In this document: positions 55,671-63,524 of the stretch, in pieces
Layout: each line of letters opens with the position of its first letter
Position numbering within the stretch: position 1 is the first letter of the stretch
NCBI GenBank assembly: GCA_020850415.1
Contig: JADZER010000028.1
Location: 1-64,000 of the forward strand
Source: Phycisphaerales bacterium
GTDB lineage: Bacteria > Planctomycetota > Phycisphaerae > Phycisphaerales > UBA1924
Length of the DNA stretch: 64,000 nt
Direction of reading: 5' to 3'
Notes under the pieces: model-generated
The model's input: only the letters and a program-made list of their open reading frames with translations
Databases searched by the model: none
What the model was told of the DNA's origin: nothing
Made by a program: the position numbers and the translations under genes

Positions 55671-57467
55671 ATGTTCATCCGCACGCACCACTGCAACCAG
55701 CTCCGCGAGGAGCATGTCGGCCAGACCGTGACCTTGGCCGGCTGGGTCAACGCCTACCGCGACCACGGCGCCGGACTGATCTTCGTCGACCTCCGCGACC
55801 GCGAGGGGCTCACCCAGCTGGTCTTCGACACCGAGGACTCGAGCCAGGATGTCCTCGACGCGGCGGACAAGATCCGCAACGAGGATGTCATCAAGGCAAC
55901 CGGCGTGGTGCGCCGGCGCGCCGGGACGCCGAACCCCAAGCTCGCCACCGGCAAGGTCGAGGTCGTGGTCACCACGATCGAGGTGCTCAGCAAGCCCGAC
56001 CAGCTCCCCTTCATCCCCACCGACGAGGAGAACCTGCCGGGCGAGGAGCTGCGCCTGCGCTACCGCTACCTCGACCTGCGGCGGACGAAAATGCAGAAGA
56101 TCATCCGCACGCGCCACCGCGTGACCAAGGTCGCCCGCGACTACTTCGACGCGCAGGGCTTCACCGAGATCGAGACGCCCATCCTCTGCAAGAGCACCCC
56201 CGAGGGCGCCCGCGACTTCGTCGTCCCCAGCCGCCTGCAGCCGGGCGAGTGGTACGCCCTCCCCCAGAGCCCCCAGCTGTTCAAGCAGATCCTCATGGTC
56301 GCCGGGTGCGAGAAGTACCTGCAGATCTGCCGCTGCTTCCGTGATGAGGACCCCCGCGCCGACCGCCAGGCCGAGTTCACCCAGATCGACTGCGAGATGT
56401 CCTTCGTCGACCGCGACAATGTCATGGAGACCATGGAGGGCTTCGTCCGCACCGTGTGGAAGGCGATCCTCGGCTACGAGGTGCCCCCGGTGCAGCGGAT
56501 GACCTATCACGAGGCGATGGACCGCTACGGCATCGACCGTCCCGACACCCGCTTCGGGCTCGAGATCGCGGACATCTCGGACCTCGCCGCCAAGACCGAC
56601 TTCGGCGTCTTCACCGACGCCCTCGCCAAGCGCCGCGGCGTGGTCCGCTGCATCCGCGTCCCGGGCGGGGCCGACAAGCTCACCCGCAAGATGACCGACG
56701 CCTACGGCGAGTTCGTCAAGCAGTTCGGCGCCGGCGGCGTGCCGGTCGTCAAGTACACCGCCAACGGCTTCGAGACCGGCGTCGCCCGCTTCCTCGAGCC
56801 GATCAAGGACGAGCTGGCCAAGCGCCTCGGCCTCGAGCCCGGCGACACCGTGCTCTTCGGCGCCGACGCCTACGGCACCTGCGTCAAGGCCATGGGCGAG
56901 CTGCGCCTCAGGCTCGGGCGCGACCTCAAGCTCATCCCCGAGGGCCAGTGGAACTTTCTCTGGGTCGTCGACTTCCCCATGTTCGAGTACCACGAGGAAG
57001 ACGGGCGCTTCTACGCGATGCACCACCCCTTCACCGCGCCCAACCCCGACCAGGTCGGGGCGTTCCTCGCCGCCAGGGAGGATGACCGCGACACGATCGA
57101 GTCGATCGTCAGCGCCGGCTACGACATGGTCGTCAACGGCTCGGAGATCGGCGGCGGGTCGATCCGTATCCACCGCAAGGAGGTCCAGGAGCGCGTCTTC
57201 ACCCTGCTGGGCATCAGCAAGGAAGAGGCCGCGGAGAAGTTCAGCTTCCTCCTCGACGCCCTCCGCTTCGGCGCCCCGCCCCACGGCGGCATCGCCTTCG
57301 GCCTCGACCGCCTGGTCATGCACCTCTGCGGCACCGACAACATCCGCGATGTGATCCCGTTCCCCAAGACCCAGACCGGCGCCGACCTCATGAGCGGCGC
57401 CCCGGGCATGGTGAGCGACGCGCAGATGAAGGAGCTGCATGTCAAGAGCACATGGGAGCCCGCCTGA
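55671..57467 (+). CDS. aspS: Aspartate-tRNA ligase, bacterial type
   Basis: 598 residues. The N-terminal anticodon-binding OB fold is followed by the class II core: motif 2 in RCFRDEDPRADRQAEFTQID, preceded by PQSPQLFKQILM, and motif 3 in GIAFGLDRLVM. The large bacterial GAD insertion domain (about residues 280-420) is present, and the protein ends like other bacterial AspRS. Whether it also charges tRNA-Asn cannot be decided here. TGGAG lies about 10 bases before ATG 55671. Confidence 0.97.
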   Translation: MFIRTHHCNQLREEHVGQTVTLAGWVNAYRDHGAGLIFVDLRDREGLTQLVFDTEDSSQDVLDAADKIRNEDVIKATGVVRRRAGTPNPKLATGKVEVVVTTIEVLSKPDQLPFIPTDEENLPGEELRLRYRYLDLRRTKMQKIIRTRHRVTKVARDYFDAQGFTEIETPILCKSTPEGARDFVVPSRLQPGEWYALPQSPQLFKQILMVAGCEKYLQICRCFRDEDPRADRQAEFTQIDCEMSFVDRDNVMETMEGFVRTVWKAILGYEVPPVQRMTYHEAMDRYGIDRPDTRFGLEIADISDLAAKTDFGVFTDALAKRRGVVRCIRVPGGADKLTRKMTDAYGEFVKQFGAGGVPVVKYTANGFETGVARFLEPIKDELAKRLGLEPGDTVLFGADAYGTCVKAMGELRLRLGRDLKLIPEGQWNFLWVVDFPMFEYHEEDGRFYAMHHPFTAPNPDQVGAFLAAREDDRDTIESIVSAGYDMVVNGSEIGGGSIRIHRKEVQERVFTLLGISKEEAAEKFSFLLDALRFGAPPHGGIAFGLDRLVMHLCGTDNIRDVIPFPKTQTGADLMSGAPGMVSDAQMKELHVKSTWEPA

Positions 57468-57500
57468 GTTCCAGGCTCGACGCCCGACCGGAGGCCCATC

Positions 57501-57536
57501 GACGCCTGACCTTCGCAAAGCCCCAGGTCAGGCGTC
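57501..57536. terminator. Hairpin between convergent aspS and folE2
   Basis: GACGCCTGACCT (57501-57512) pairs perfectly with AGGTCAGGCGTC (57525-57536) over a 12-base loop. It lacks a T tract; it sits 33 bases past the aspS stop and 26 bases beyond the folE2 stop. Confidence 0.6.
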
Positions 57537-57562
57537 GCCGTAGATCTCTCCCCCGATCCTCG

Positions 57563-58342
57563 TCAGCTGATCCGCTTGTCCCGCGTCAGCTGCGCGTACG
57601 CGTTGTGGCTGTGGATGCTCTCGAAGTTCTCGCTGTTGATGCTGAACCAGCTCACGCGCGCGTCATCTTCGAGCCGCGTCGCCAGGTCGCGCACGATGTC
57701 CTCGACGAACTTGGGGTTCTCGTATGCCTTCTCGGTCACCCACTTCTCGTCGGGGCGCTTGAGCACCGCGAAAACCGGCACGCTCGCCGACGCCTCCAGG
57801 TGCTCGATCAGGTCCTCGATCCACATCATCCCCGTCGTCCGCACCGCCGCCTCGATGCGGCAGCGCTGGTTGTGGGCCCCGTACTCGCTGATCTCTTTCG
57901 AGCACGGGCACAGGCTCGCCGCCGGGGCCGCGACGGTCATCACGAAGTCGGTCTCCCCGTTGGCGGTGCACGCGAACCGCACCTTGTAGTCCATCAGCCC
58001 CCTCTGCCCCGTGACCGGCGCGGGCTTGCTGACGAAATAGGTGAACTCGGCCTCGAAGTGCGCCTCGTGGGCCTCGAGCTTCTCGCAGATCGCCCGCGTG
58101 ATCTCCGGGATCCGCTCCGGGCACACCGGCTCGCCCGTGTGCTCGTTGAGCACCTCCAGGAACCGGCTCATGTGCGTGCCCTTCTGGTAGTGCGGCAGGG
58201 CGACATACATGTTGATCGTCGCGACCGTGTGCTGCTCGCCCCCGTCGCGCGCGTGCAGGCGCATGGGGTAGGTCACATCCTTCACCCCCACCCGGTCGAT
58301 CGGCACCTGGCGCGAATCGGCGCGGGCTTGGACATCGGGCAT
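57563..58342 (-). CDS. folE2: GTP cyclohydrolase FolE2 (type IB)
   Basis: 259 residues. Type IB enzyme making dihydroneopterin triphosphate for folate (or queuosine-type) synthesis. Motifs: LPHYQKGTHMSRFLEVL, the catalytic Cys region LCPCSKEISEYGAHNQRC, and ENPKFVEDIVRDLA. ATG 58342 has no Shine-Dalgarno. A TTG at 58369 with AAGGGG 6-7 bases upstream would add nine residues and is a serious alternative. Confidence 0.94.
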   Translation of the reverse strand: MPDVQARADSRQVPIDRVGVKDVTYPMRLHARDGGEQHTVATINMYVALPHYQKGTHMSRFLEVLNEHTGEPVCPERIPEITRAICEKLEAHEAHFEAEFTYFVSKPAPVTGQRGLMDYKVRFACTANGETDFVMTVAAPAASLCPCSKEISEYGAHNQRCRIEAAVRTTGMMWIEDLIEHLEASASVPVFAVLKRPDEKWVTEKAYENPKFVEDIVRDLATRLEDDARVSWFSINSENFESIHSHNAYAQLTRDKRIS

Positions 58343-58512
58343 CGGGTCGGCGGGCGTCGGCGTGGTCAAGGCGGGCCCCTTGCGCGGGAGTCTTCGGCCG
58401 GGGTGCAAGGCCCCTGGCCGCGGGAGGATGGTTCAACAGGCGGGCAAACACCCGCCGTGAGCGGGTTCGGCCGCCGGACCCCGCGGATGCACGGGACCCG
58501 ACCGCCAAAAGC

Positions 58513-59463
58513 CTAGCGCTGGGCCGCCACCTTCGCCGCCTGGGCTTGGAACATCGAGCAGAACCAGGCCTCGCCGATCGGCAGGCCGATGAACGCCCCC
58601 GCGAGCCAGTCCAGCGTCACCGGGCTGGCGACCCCGAGGAGCTTTCCGGAGTAGAGCGTCTCGATCAGCGACCCGCCCTGCACGAGCTGGGCCACCAGCG
58701 GGCCCACCAGCCCGAGGACCGCGAACCCCAGCACGAACGCCACCATCGGGGGCTGCTCTTTGAGCGATTCCCCGGCCAGGCGCCCCAGGGGCACGGCCAC
58801 GATCCCCGTCAGGACCGCACCGAAAATCGCCTGGCCCTTCAGCGTGTCCTGGCACACAAGATGACAGATGACGACCCCGGCGACCACCGTCGCCCCGATC
58901 GCCCCCAGGCCGGACGGCCGGAGGACCGACCGCAGGGCCGCGCCCGCGAGCGACTGGTGCTCGCCGAGCAGCAGCTTGCCCCGCCTCGGCGACCCGGTCG
59001 CGAAACCCAGGAGGCCCGGGGCCCCGTCGGGCAGCGGGTGTGCCGCGTTGTGCATGCCCCGCCCCAGGCCGGCGTGCCAGATCAGCCCCGCGACCGGCGC
59101 CGCAAGCAGGCCGAAGATCAGCCCCTCGATCGCGAGCGTCATCAGCGGCGCGGGCGACTGGGCCCGGCGGAGGATCGCGTCGATGGTCGCGGTCTGGCTC
59201 GCCGCCCAGGCCACCACGATGCCCGCGGCGTTCATCCCGCTCCGGCATCCGTTAAGCCTGGAGGCGAACACCCCGGCCAGCCCGGCGAAAGCGAGCGTCA
59301 CCACGCCGGCGATCACCCCCGCCACCGGGGTGTTCCCGAGCAGCAGCGTGGCGTCGCCCGAGCCGTCGGCGGCCCGGAGCCCGCCGACGAGGTGGCCGGC
59401 GATTGGGCCCAGCACGAACAGGGCGAGCATCCAGGGCAGTTGTTTGAGGGCGGCGGTGAGCAT
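58513..59463 (-). CDS. Polytopic membrane protein of unknown function
   Basis: 316 residues with about eight hydrophobic helices (e.g. LPWMLALFVLGPIAGHLVGGL, ATVVAGVVICHLVC, MVAFVLGFAVLGLVGPLVAQLV). I do not recognise the family; it could be a transporter-like protein. TATCAT lies 9 bases before the ATG at 59463. It is downstream of rsfS on the same strand with a 48-base gap. Confidence 0.7.
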   Translation of the reverse strand: MLTAALKQLPWMLALFVLGPIAGHLVGGLRAADGSGDATLLLGNTPVAGVIAGVVTLAFAGLAGVFASRLNGCRSGMNAAGIVVAWAASQTATIDAILRRAQSPAPLMTLAIEGLIFGLLAAPVAGLIWHAGLGRGMHNAAHPLPDGAPGLLGFATGSPRRGKLLLGEHQSLAGAALRSVLRPSGLGAIGATVVAGVVICHLVCQDTLKGQAIFGAVLTGIVAVPLGRLAGESLKEQPPMVAFVLGFAVLGLVGPLVAQLVQGGSLIETLYSGKLLGVASPVTLDWLAGAFIGLPIGEAWFCSMFQAQAAKVAAQR

Positions 59464-59511
59464 GGGGCGTTGATGATATCGGCAACGGGGCGCCGGGGGT
59501 TCGTCGGCCGG

Positions 59512-59967
59512 TCAGGTCGCCTTGCCCGGGCGCTGCCAGGCCACCTGGCGGGCGTCGCCCCAGAGCATCTCCAGGTCGTAAAGGGCCCGGGTGTTGGGCT
59601 CGAAGAGGTGTGCGACGACATCGATGAAGTCGGCGATGAGCCAGTGCGCCCCAGCGTCCTTGGCGACCCCGTGCGCCGTGATCCCCCGCTCGCCGGCGAG
59701 CTCCTCCGCGTGGTCGAGCACGGACCGCATCTGCCGCTCCGAGGTCCCCGACGCGATCACGAGGAAGTTGGTGATCGGGCTCAGCCCCCGGACATCGAGC
59801 ACGACCACCTGCGTGCACTTGTCGTCCGCGAACAGCCGCCCCAGGTCGATCGCGAGCCGCTGGGCGTGATCGCCGGCGTCCGCCTCGCGTGGGCTGCTCG
59901 GGGCCGGGGCCCTGGTGAGGAAGTCGGTCGCGCCCGGGCCATCGTGCTGTGGGGTGTCATCGCTCAT
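59512..59967 (-). CDS. rsfS: Ribosomal silencing factor RsfS
   Basis: 151 residues. The RsfS/iojap domain is clear after a ~35-residue variable start: VVVLDVRGLSPITNFLVIASGTSERQM, GAHWLIADFIDVVAHLFEPNTRALYDLEMLWGDA. It binds ribosomal protein L14 and blocks subunit joining under starvation. Its ATG overlaps the upstream methyltransferase stop by 4 bases. Confidence 0.95.
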   Translation of the reverse strand: MSDDTPQHDGPGATDFLTRAPAPSSPREADAGDHAQRLAIDLGRLFADDKCTQVVVLDVRGLSPITNFLVIASGTSERQMRSVLDHAEELAGERGITAHGVAKDAGAHWLIADFIDVVAHLFEPNTRALYDLEMLWGDARQVAWQRPGKAT

Positions 59968-60776
59968 CGCATCGGAGGGTAGGGCCCGGGGCGTTCGCGG
60001 GCGGGCGGATCGGCGGGGATCTGCGGCTTGCGGGCGATAATCGCCGCCAGCTCGGTTGTCTCGGCCGGCTCGATCCCCGGCGCGGGCTCAAGGTCGCGGA
60101 GCTGATACCGGAGCTCGGCGGCCGTGAGGCGCAGGGGGCTCTCGGGGTCCGGCCCGGTGACCGGGCCCGGCTGGGCGCCGGCGCGGTCGCCGGGCAGCGG
60201 CTGGACCAGGAGCATCGGCCCCCCCGGGGCCAGCACCCGCCACAGGGCGGCCACGAGCGACGGGGCCTCCTCCACGACACGGAGCAGGTTGACCGCAACA
60301 ACCGCGTCAAACGCGCCGTCGAGCTCGCCGCCCACCGAGTCGACGCCGCCCAGCTCGAAGGAGATATTGGCCGTGTCGTACCGGCGCCGGGCGTACCGGA
60401 TGGACTCGTGGTCAGAGTCGATCGCAACCACCGCGCCCGAGGGGCCGACCCGCTGGGCCAGGTGCGCCGCCCCGAACCCCGTCGAGCAGCGGATGTCCAG
60501 GACACGCATCCCCGGGCGGAGGATCGGGTCGGCCAGCTCGTACGGCGCGAGCACCCGCCGGCCGGCGATGTCCGCGTACTGGCGCAGCGCCGTGCAGCGG
60601 ATGCGCAGGGGCGCCGCCCCCGAGAACAACGCGTCGTAGTCCTTGAACCCCGGCCCGCGCTCGGACAACGCCCGGTGCAGCGGCTCGCTTGTGCGCTCGC
60701 GGTACCGCACGCCGCCGACCACGAACGACCGCTGTCCCCGGAACACCATCGCGAGCGTCTGGCGGAACGGGCTCAC
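59964..60776 (-). CDS. Class I SAM-dependent methyltransferase
   Basis: 270 residues. The SAM-binding motif is MRVLDIRCSTGFGAAHLA, where the usual GxGxG appears as RCSTGFG. An acidic residue follows in VVAIDSDHESI, and the post-I strand is DAVVAVNLLRVV. The substrate is unknown. The GTG start overlaps the metallo-beta-lactamase gene (GTGA), and its end overlaps rsfS, so the three form an operon. Confidence 0.8.
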   Translation of the reverse strand: MSPFRQTLAMVFRGQRSFVVGGVRYRERTSEPLHRALSERGPGFKDYDALFSGAAPLRIRCTALRQYADIAGRRVLAPYELADPILRPGMRVLDIRCSTGFGAAHLAQRVGPSGAVVAIDSDHESIRYARRRYDTANISFELGGVDSVGGELDGAFDAVVAVNLLRVVEEAPSLVAALWRVLAPGGPMLLVQPLPGDRAGAQPGPVTGPDPESPLRLTAAELRYQLRDLEPAPGIEPAETTELAAIIARKPQIPADPPARERPGPYPPMR

Positions 60777-61657
60777 CTCGGCGGCTCCGTCGGGCCCCCG
60801 ACCATGTGGTCAAAGAGCGAGCCCCGCACCACCGCGCGGGGCGCCGCCGGCGCAACAGACGCCCCGCCCGCGCCCACGATCTCGATCCACGGCGTCGGCT
60901 CGAACTGGCTGGTGATCGTGAGCCGGTACGGCTGCCGCGCGTGGGCCCGGGCCGCCAGCGCCGGGTCGTTGCACTGCCTGGACAGATGCAGCAGCACCAC
61001 ATGCCCCCGCGGCCTGACCTCGGCGACCAGCCGGGCGCACTCCTGGTTGGAGAGGTGCCCGCTCCCGCCCATCACACGCTGCTTGAGGAACGCCGGGCGG
61101 TCCGACTCGATCTGCATCCGCGGGCAGTAGTTGCTCTCGACCGCGAGCACATCGACACCACCGAGATGCTCGATCAGCGCGTCGGTGATACTTCCGATAT
61201 CGGTCGCGAAGCCCAGACTCGCGCCCGTCGTGAACTCGAAACGGAACGAGGCGGTGCCCAGCTCGTCGTGGGCGTTGAGGGATGCAAAGACGCAGTAGTC
61301 CCCCGCGATCTCCGCCACCTCCCCGAAGCCCACGCACGACCGGCGCGACACGCCCCGCGACCTCGCCTGGCGCACATGCGAGTGGTGCAGGTGCACCGGG
61401 ACCGACTCGGGCAACGCCCGCCCCCACCCGCTATGGAAGTGGTCGCTGTCGAGGTGCGTGAGCAGGATGCCGTCGAGGGCCTCGAGCCCCAGGCCGAGTT
61501 CCTCGAGCATCAGCCTCGTCCGGCGCGGACTCAGCCCCGCGTCGATGAGGATGGCCGACCCAGGGGTCCGGAGCACCGAGCAGTTGCCCGACGAGCCGCT
61601 GGCCAGGACGCACAGCGAGGGGGGCTCCAGCCTGGCGCATCCGGCGACGGGTTCCAA
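60773..61657 (-). CDS. MBL-fold metallohydrolase (YycJ/WalJ-like)
   Basis: 294 residues. CVLASGSSGNCSVL near the N-terminus is typical of the YycJ group. The metal motif is THLDSDHFHSG, i.e. HxDxDH instead of the usual HxHxDH, and the later ligands appear as Asp (GFATDIG) and His. The start is TTG 61657, supported by a perfect AAGGAGGT six bases upstream. First gene of the operon with the methyltransferase and rsfS. It may be a nuclease or a hydrolase of a small ester. Confidence 0.85.
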   Translation of the reverse strand: MEPVAGCARLEPPSLCVLASGSSGNCSVLRTPGSAILIDAGLSPRRTRLMLEELGLGLEALDGILLTHLDSDHFHSGWGRALPESVPVHLHHSHVRQARSRGVSRRSCVGFGEVAEIAGDYCVFASLNAHDELGTASFRFEFTTGASLGFATDIGSITDALIEHLGGVDVLAVESNYCPRMQIESDRPAFLKQRVMGGSGHLSNQECARLVAEVRPRGHVVLLHLSRQCNDPALAARAHARQPYRLTITSQFEPTPWIEIVGAGGASVAPAAPRAVVRGSLFDHMVGGPTEPPR

Positions 61658-61727
61658 ACGGATACCTCCTTCCGTGGGGTGGAACCAGGATACCCGGGCT
61701 AGGCTGCGGGGAAAGTGTCGAAGAAAC

Positions 61728-61755
61728 TTGACACGGTCCAGATGTCCATTATACT
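61728..61755 (+). promoter_or_regulatory. Consensus promoter of the membrane-protein/XRE pair
   Basis: TTGACA (61728-61733), 16-base spacer, TATACT (61750-61755). Near-perfect sigma-70 promoter; start expected near 61762. Confidence 0.8.
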
Positions 61756-61769
61756 TGACATCATGTCAA
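61755..61769. promoter_or_regulatory. Palindromic operator at the transcription start
   Basis: TTGACATCATGTCAA is a 15-base palindrome around a single central base, starting on the last base of the -10 box. Related half sites occur upstream (TTGACA at 61728, TGTCC at 61744). Likely bound by the XRE regulator encoded downstream. Confidence 0.65.
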
Positions 61770-61801
61770 ATATACGAGCATCAAACCCGGAGAACCAGGC
61801 C

Positions 61802-62239
61802 ATGCAGGCGTCGTTTGAAGAGAAAAGTGTCTGGATTCAGCTGGCGTCGATGGTGGCGGCTATGGGGGCGTACTTCGCGATCGCCTGGCAGATGCTCCAG
61901 GCAGGGGTGGACCGGCTGGTCGGGTTCGTGCCGCTGTTCAGCGCGAGCGTGGTGTTCCTGGTGGTGCTCCAGATCCTGGGCCATGCGGCGGCGGCGATCT
62001 GGCGCCGGCCCGAGCCCCGCGACGAGCGGGACCGGCTGATCGGCTGGCGCTCGGAAAGCAACTCCTCGTGGATCCTCGCGGCCGGGGTCGTGGTGGCGAT
62101 CGGCGCGATGATCGCCGAGGTCGGCGCGGTGTGGGTCGCGCACGGGCTGTTGCTCTCGCTCTTCGTCTCCCAACTCGCGCAGTATGTCATGCAGCTGGTG
62201 TACTACCGGCGCGGCATGCGCGGGATCGGGGGGGTCTGA
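61802..62239 (+). CDS. Small four-helix membrane protein paired with an XRE regulator
   Basis: 145 residues with about four hydrophobic helices (WIQLASMVAAMGAYFAIAW, FVPLFSASVVFLVVLQIL, WILAAGVVVAIGAMIAEV, VAHGLLLSLFVSQLAQYV). The N-terminal FEEKSVW motif is common in small membrane proteins encoded next to YozG-type XRE regulators. ATG 61802 has GGAG 9 bases upstream; ATG 61763 within the operator is an alternative. Function unknown. Confidence 0.75.
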   Translation: MQASFEEKSVWIQLASMVAAMGAYFAIAWQMLQAGVDRLVGFVPLFSASVVFLVVLQILGHAAAAIWRRPEPRDERDRLIGWRSESNSSWILAAGVVVAIGAMIAEVGAVWVAHGLLLSLFVSQLAQYVMQLVYYRRGMRGIGGV

Positions 62240-62241
62240 CG

Positions 62242-62499
62242 ATGCGCCGCGCACCAGATCCCGACGCGGGTCGCCCCGCCCGCCCGTCGCGCACCACGGT
62301 CCGCAACCAGGTCCGCGAGCTGCGGTTCGCGCACGGGGAGATGACCCAGCAGCAGCTTGCCGACCGGATCGGTGTGTCCCGCCAGACGCTCAACGCCATC
62401 GAGCTGGGCAAGTACTCCCCCACGCTGGAGGTCGCGTTCCGGATCGCCGAGGTGTTCGGGGAGCCGCTGGAGCGGGTCTTCCAGCACGGGCCGGCGTGA
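62242..62499 (+). CDS. XRE-family helix-turn-helix regulator
   Basis: 85 residues. The HTH_3 domain spans residues ~22-80: VRELRFAHGEMTQQQLADRIGVSRQTLNAIELGKYSPTLEVAF in outline, as in small YozG/Cro-like repressors. It starts two bases after the membrane-protein stop, so they share one transcript. The palindrome over the start site suggests the protein represses its own operon. Its end is only 3 bases from the convergent lpxA stop. Confidence 0.92.
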   Translation: MRRAPDPDAGRPARPSRTTVRNQVRELRFAHGEMTQQQLADRIGVSRQTLNAIELGKYSPTLEVAFRIAEVFGEPLERVFQHGPA

Positions 62500-62502
62500 C
62501 CG

Positions 62503-63381
62503 TCACCCCGCGTCGACGGCCTCGTCCGCCTCGTCGAGATCGGCGATCTCGCCGCGCCGGCGACGCTGGAGCCAGGTGGTGAGCACGCGGGGCGGGCGGC
62601 CCATGCCCGGGCAGATGCCCCGCTTGGTGCCCCTGATGAACTCGGCAAGCTCCGCGACGGCCGGGCTCGAGGCGCCCCGCTCGTCGAGCATGGCCTGCAT
62701 CTCGTCGGAGGGCACCGGGCGCCGGAAGCAGTCGCGGAACGCACGGCGCACCTCGGTGATCTCGTCGCGGCTGACACCGTTGCGGCGCATGCCGACGAGG
62801 TTGAGACCTCCCAGCCGGTTGCGTTCGTTGACCATGCAGAACGGCGGGACATCCATGCCGACGCCCGCGCCGCCGGAAAGAAACGCCAGGCGACCGATGC
62901 GGACGAACTGGTGCACGCCGACATGGCCCGAGATCGTCGCGTTGTCAGCCACCTCGACATGGCCGGACAGGCCCGCGTAGTTGACCAGGATCACGCGGTT
63001 GCCGACGCGGCAGTCGTGGCCCAGGTGCGAGTACGCCATCAGGAAGCACCCGTCCCCCACCGTCGTCGGCGTGTGGTCGTTGGTGGCGGCGTGGATGGTC
63101 GCGTGCTCGCGGATCAGGCACTTGGCCCCGACCTTCACACCCGCCGTCACGGTTCCCGGCGTGAACTTGTAGTCCTGCGGCTCGAAGCCCAGGCACACGC
63201 CGGGGTAGAGGATCGTGCCCTCGCCGATCGTCACCGGGCCCTGCAGATACACCCCGGCGAGCAGCCGCACGCCCGTACCCAGAACCACCCGCCCGGTGAG
63301 CACGCAATTCGGCCCGATCTGCACATCTTCGGCCAGCGTGGACTCGGGCGAGACGATCGCGGAGGGGTGGATGGTGGGCAT
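62503..63381 (-). CDS. lpxA: UDP-N-acetylglucosamine acyltransferase (LpxA)
   Basis: 292 residues, left-handed beta-helix of hexapeptide repeats followed by a helical C-terminus. The catalytic His is in MAYSHLGHDCRVGN (H122), equivalent to H125 of E. coli. HVGVHQFVRIGRLAFLSGG and ERNRLGGLNLVGMRRNG are family marks. First step of lipid A synthesis, implying an LPS-containing outer membrane. TACCAT is 8 bases before ATG 63381. Confidence 0.93.
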   Translation of the reverse strand: MPTIHPSAIVSPESTLAEDVQIGPNCVLTGRVVLGTGVRLLAGVYLQGPVTIGEGTILYPGVCLGFEPQDYKFTPGTVTAGVKVGAKCLIREHATIHAATNDHTPTTVGDGCFLMAYSHLGHDCRVGNRVILVNYAGLSGHVEVADNATISGHVGVHQFVRIGRLAFLSGGAGVGMDVPPFCMVNERNRLGGLNLVGMRRNGVSRDEITEVRRAFRDCFRRPVPSDEMQAMLDERGASSPAVAELAEFIRGTKRGICPGMGRPPRVLTTWLQRRRRGEIADLDEADEAVDAG

Positions 63382-63524
63382 GGAAGAGGATGGTAGGTGG
63401 GCCGCCCCGCGCCGCGAAGGTACCGATCACCCGAACCCCCCGGCGGCGGACGCGGGATCGGCCCACCACGCCCGACTCCACGCCCGGCTCCAGGCCCGGC
63501 TCCAGGCCCGACCCCCGCGGGCTT
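63382..63524. repeat. Short tandem CCCGGCTCCAGG units in the lpxA/DHH gap
   Basis: The 143-base gap contains CCCGACTCCACG, CCCGGCTCCAGG, CCCGGCTCCAGG and CCCGACC in tandem (about 63467-63510): a 12-bp unit repeated about three and a half times. Confidence 0.5.
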
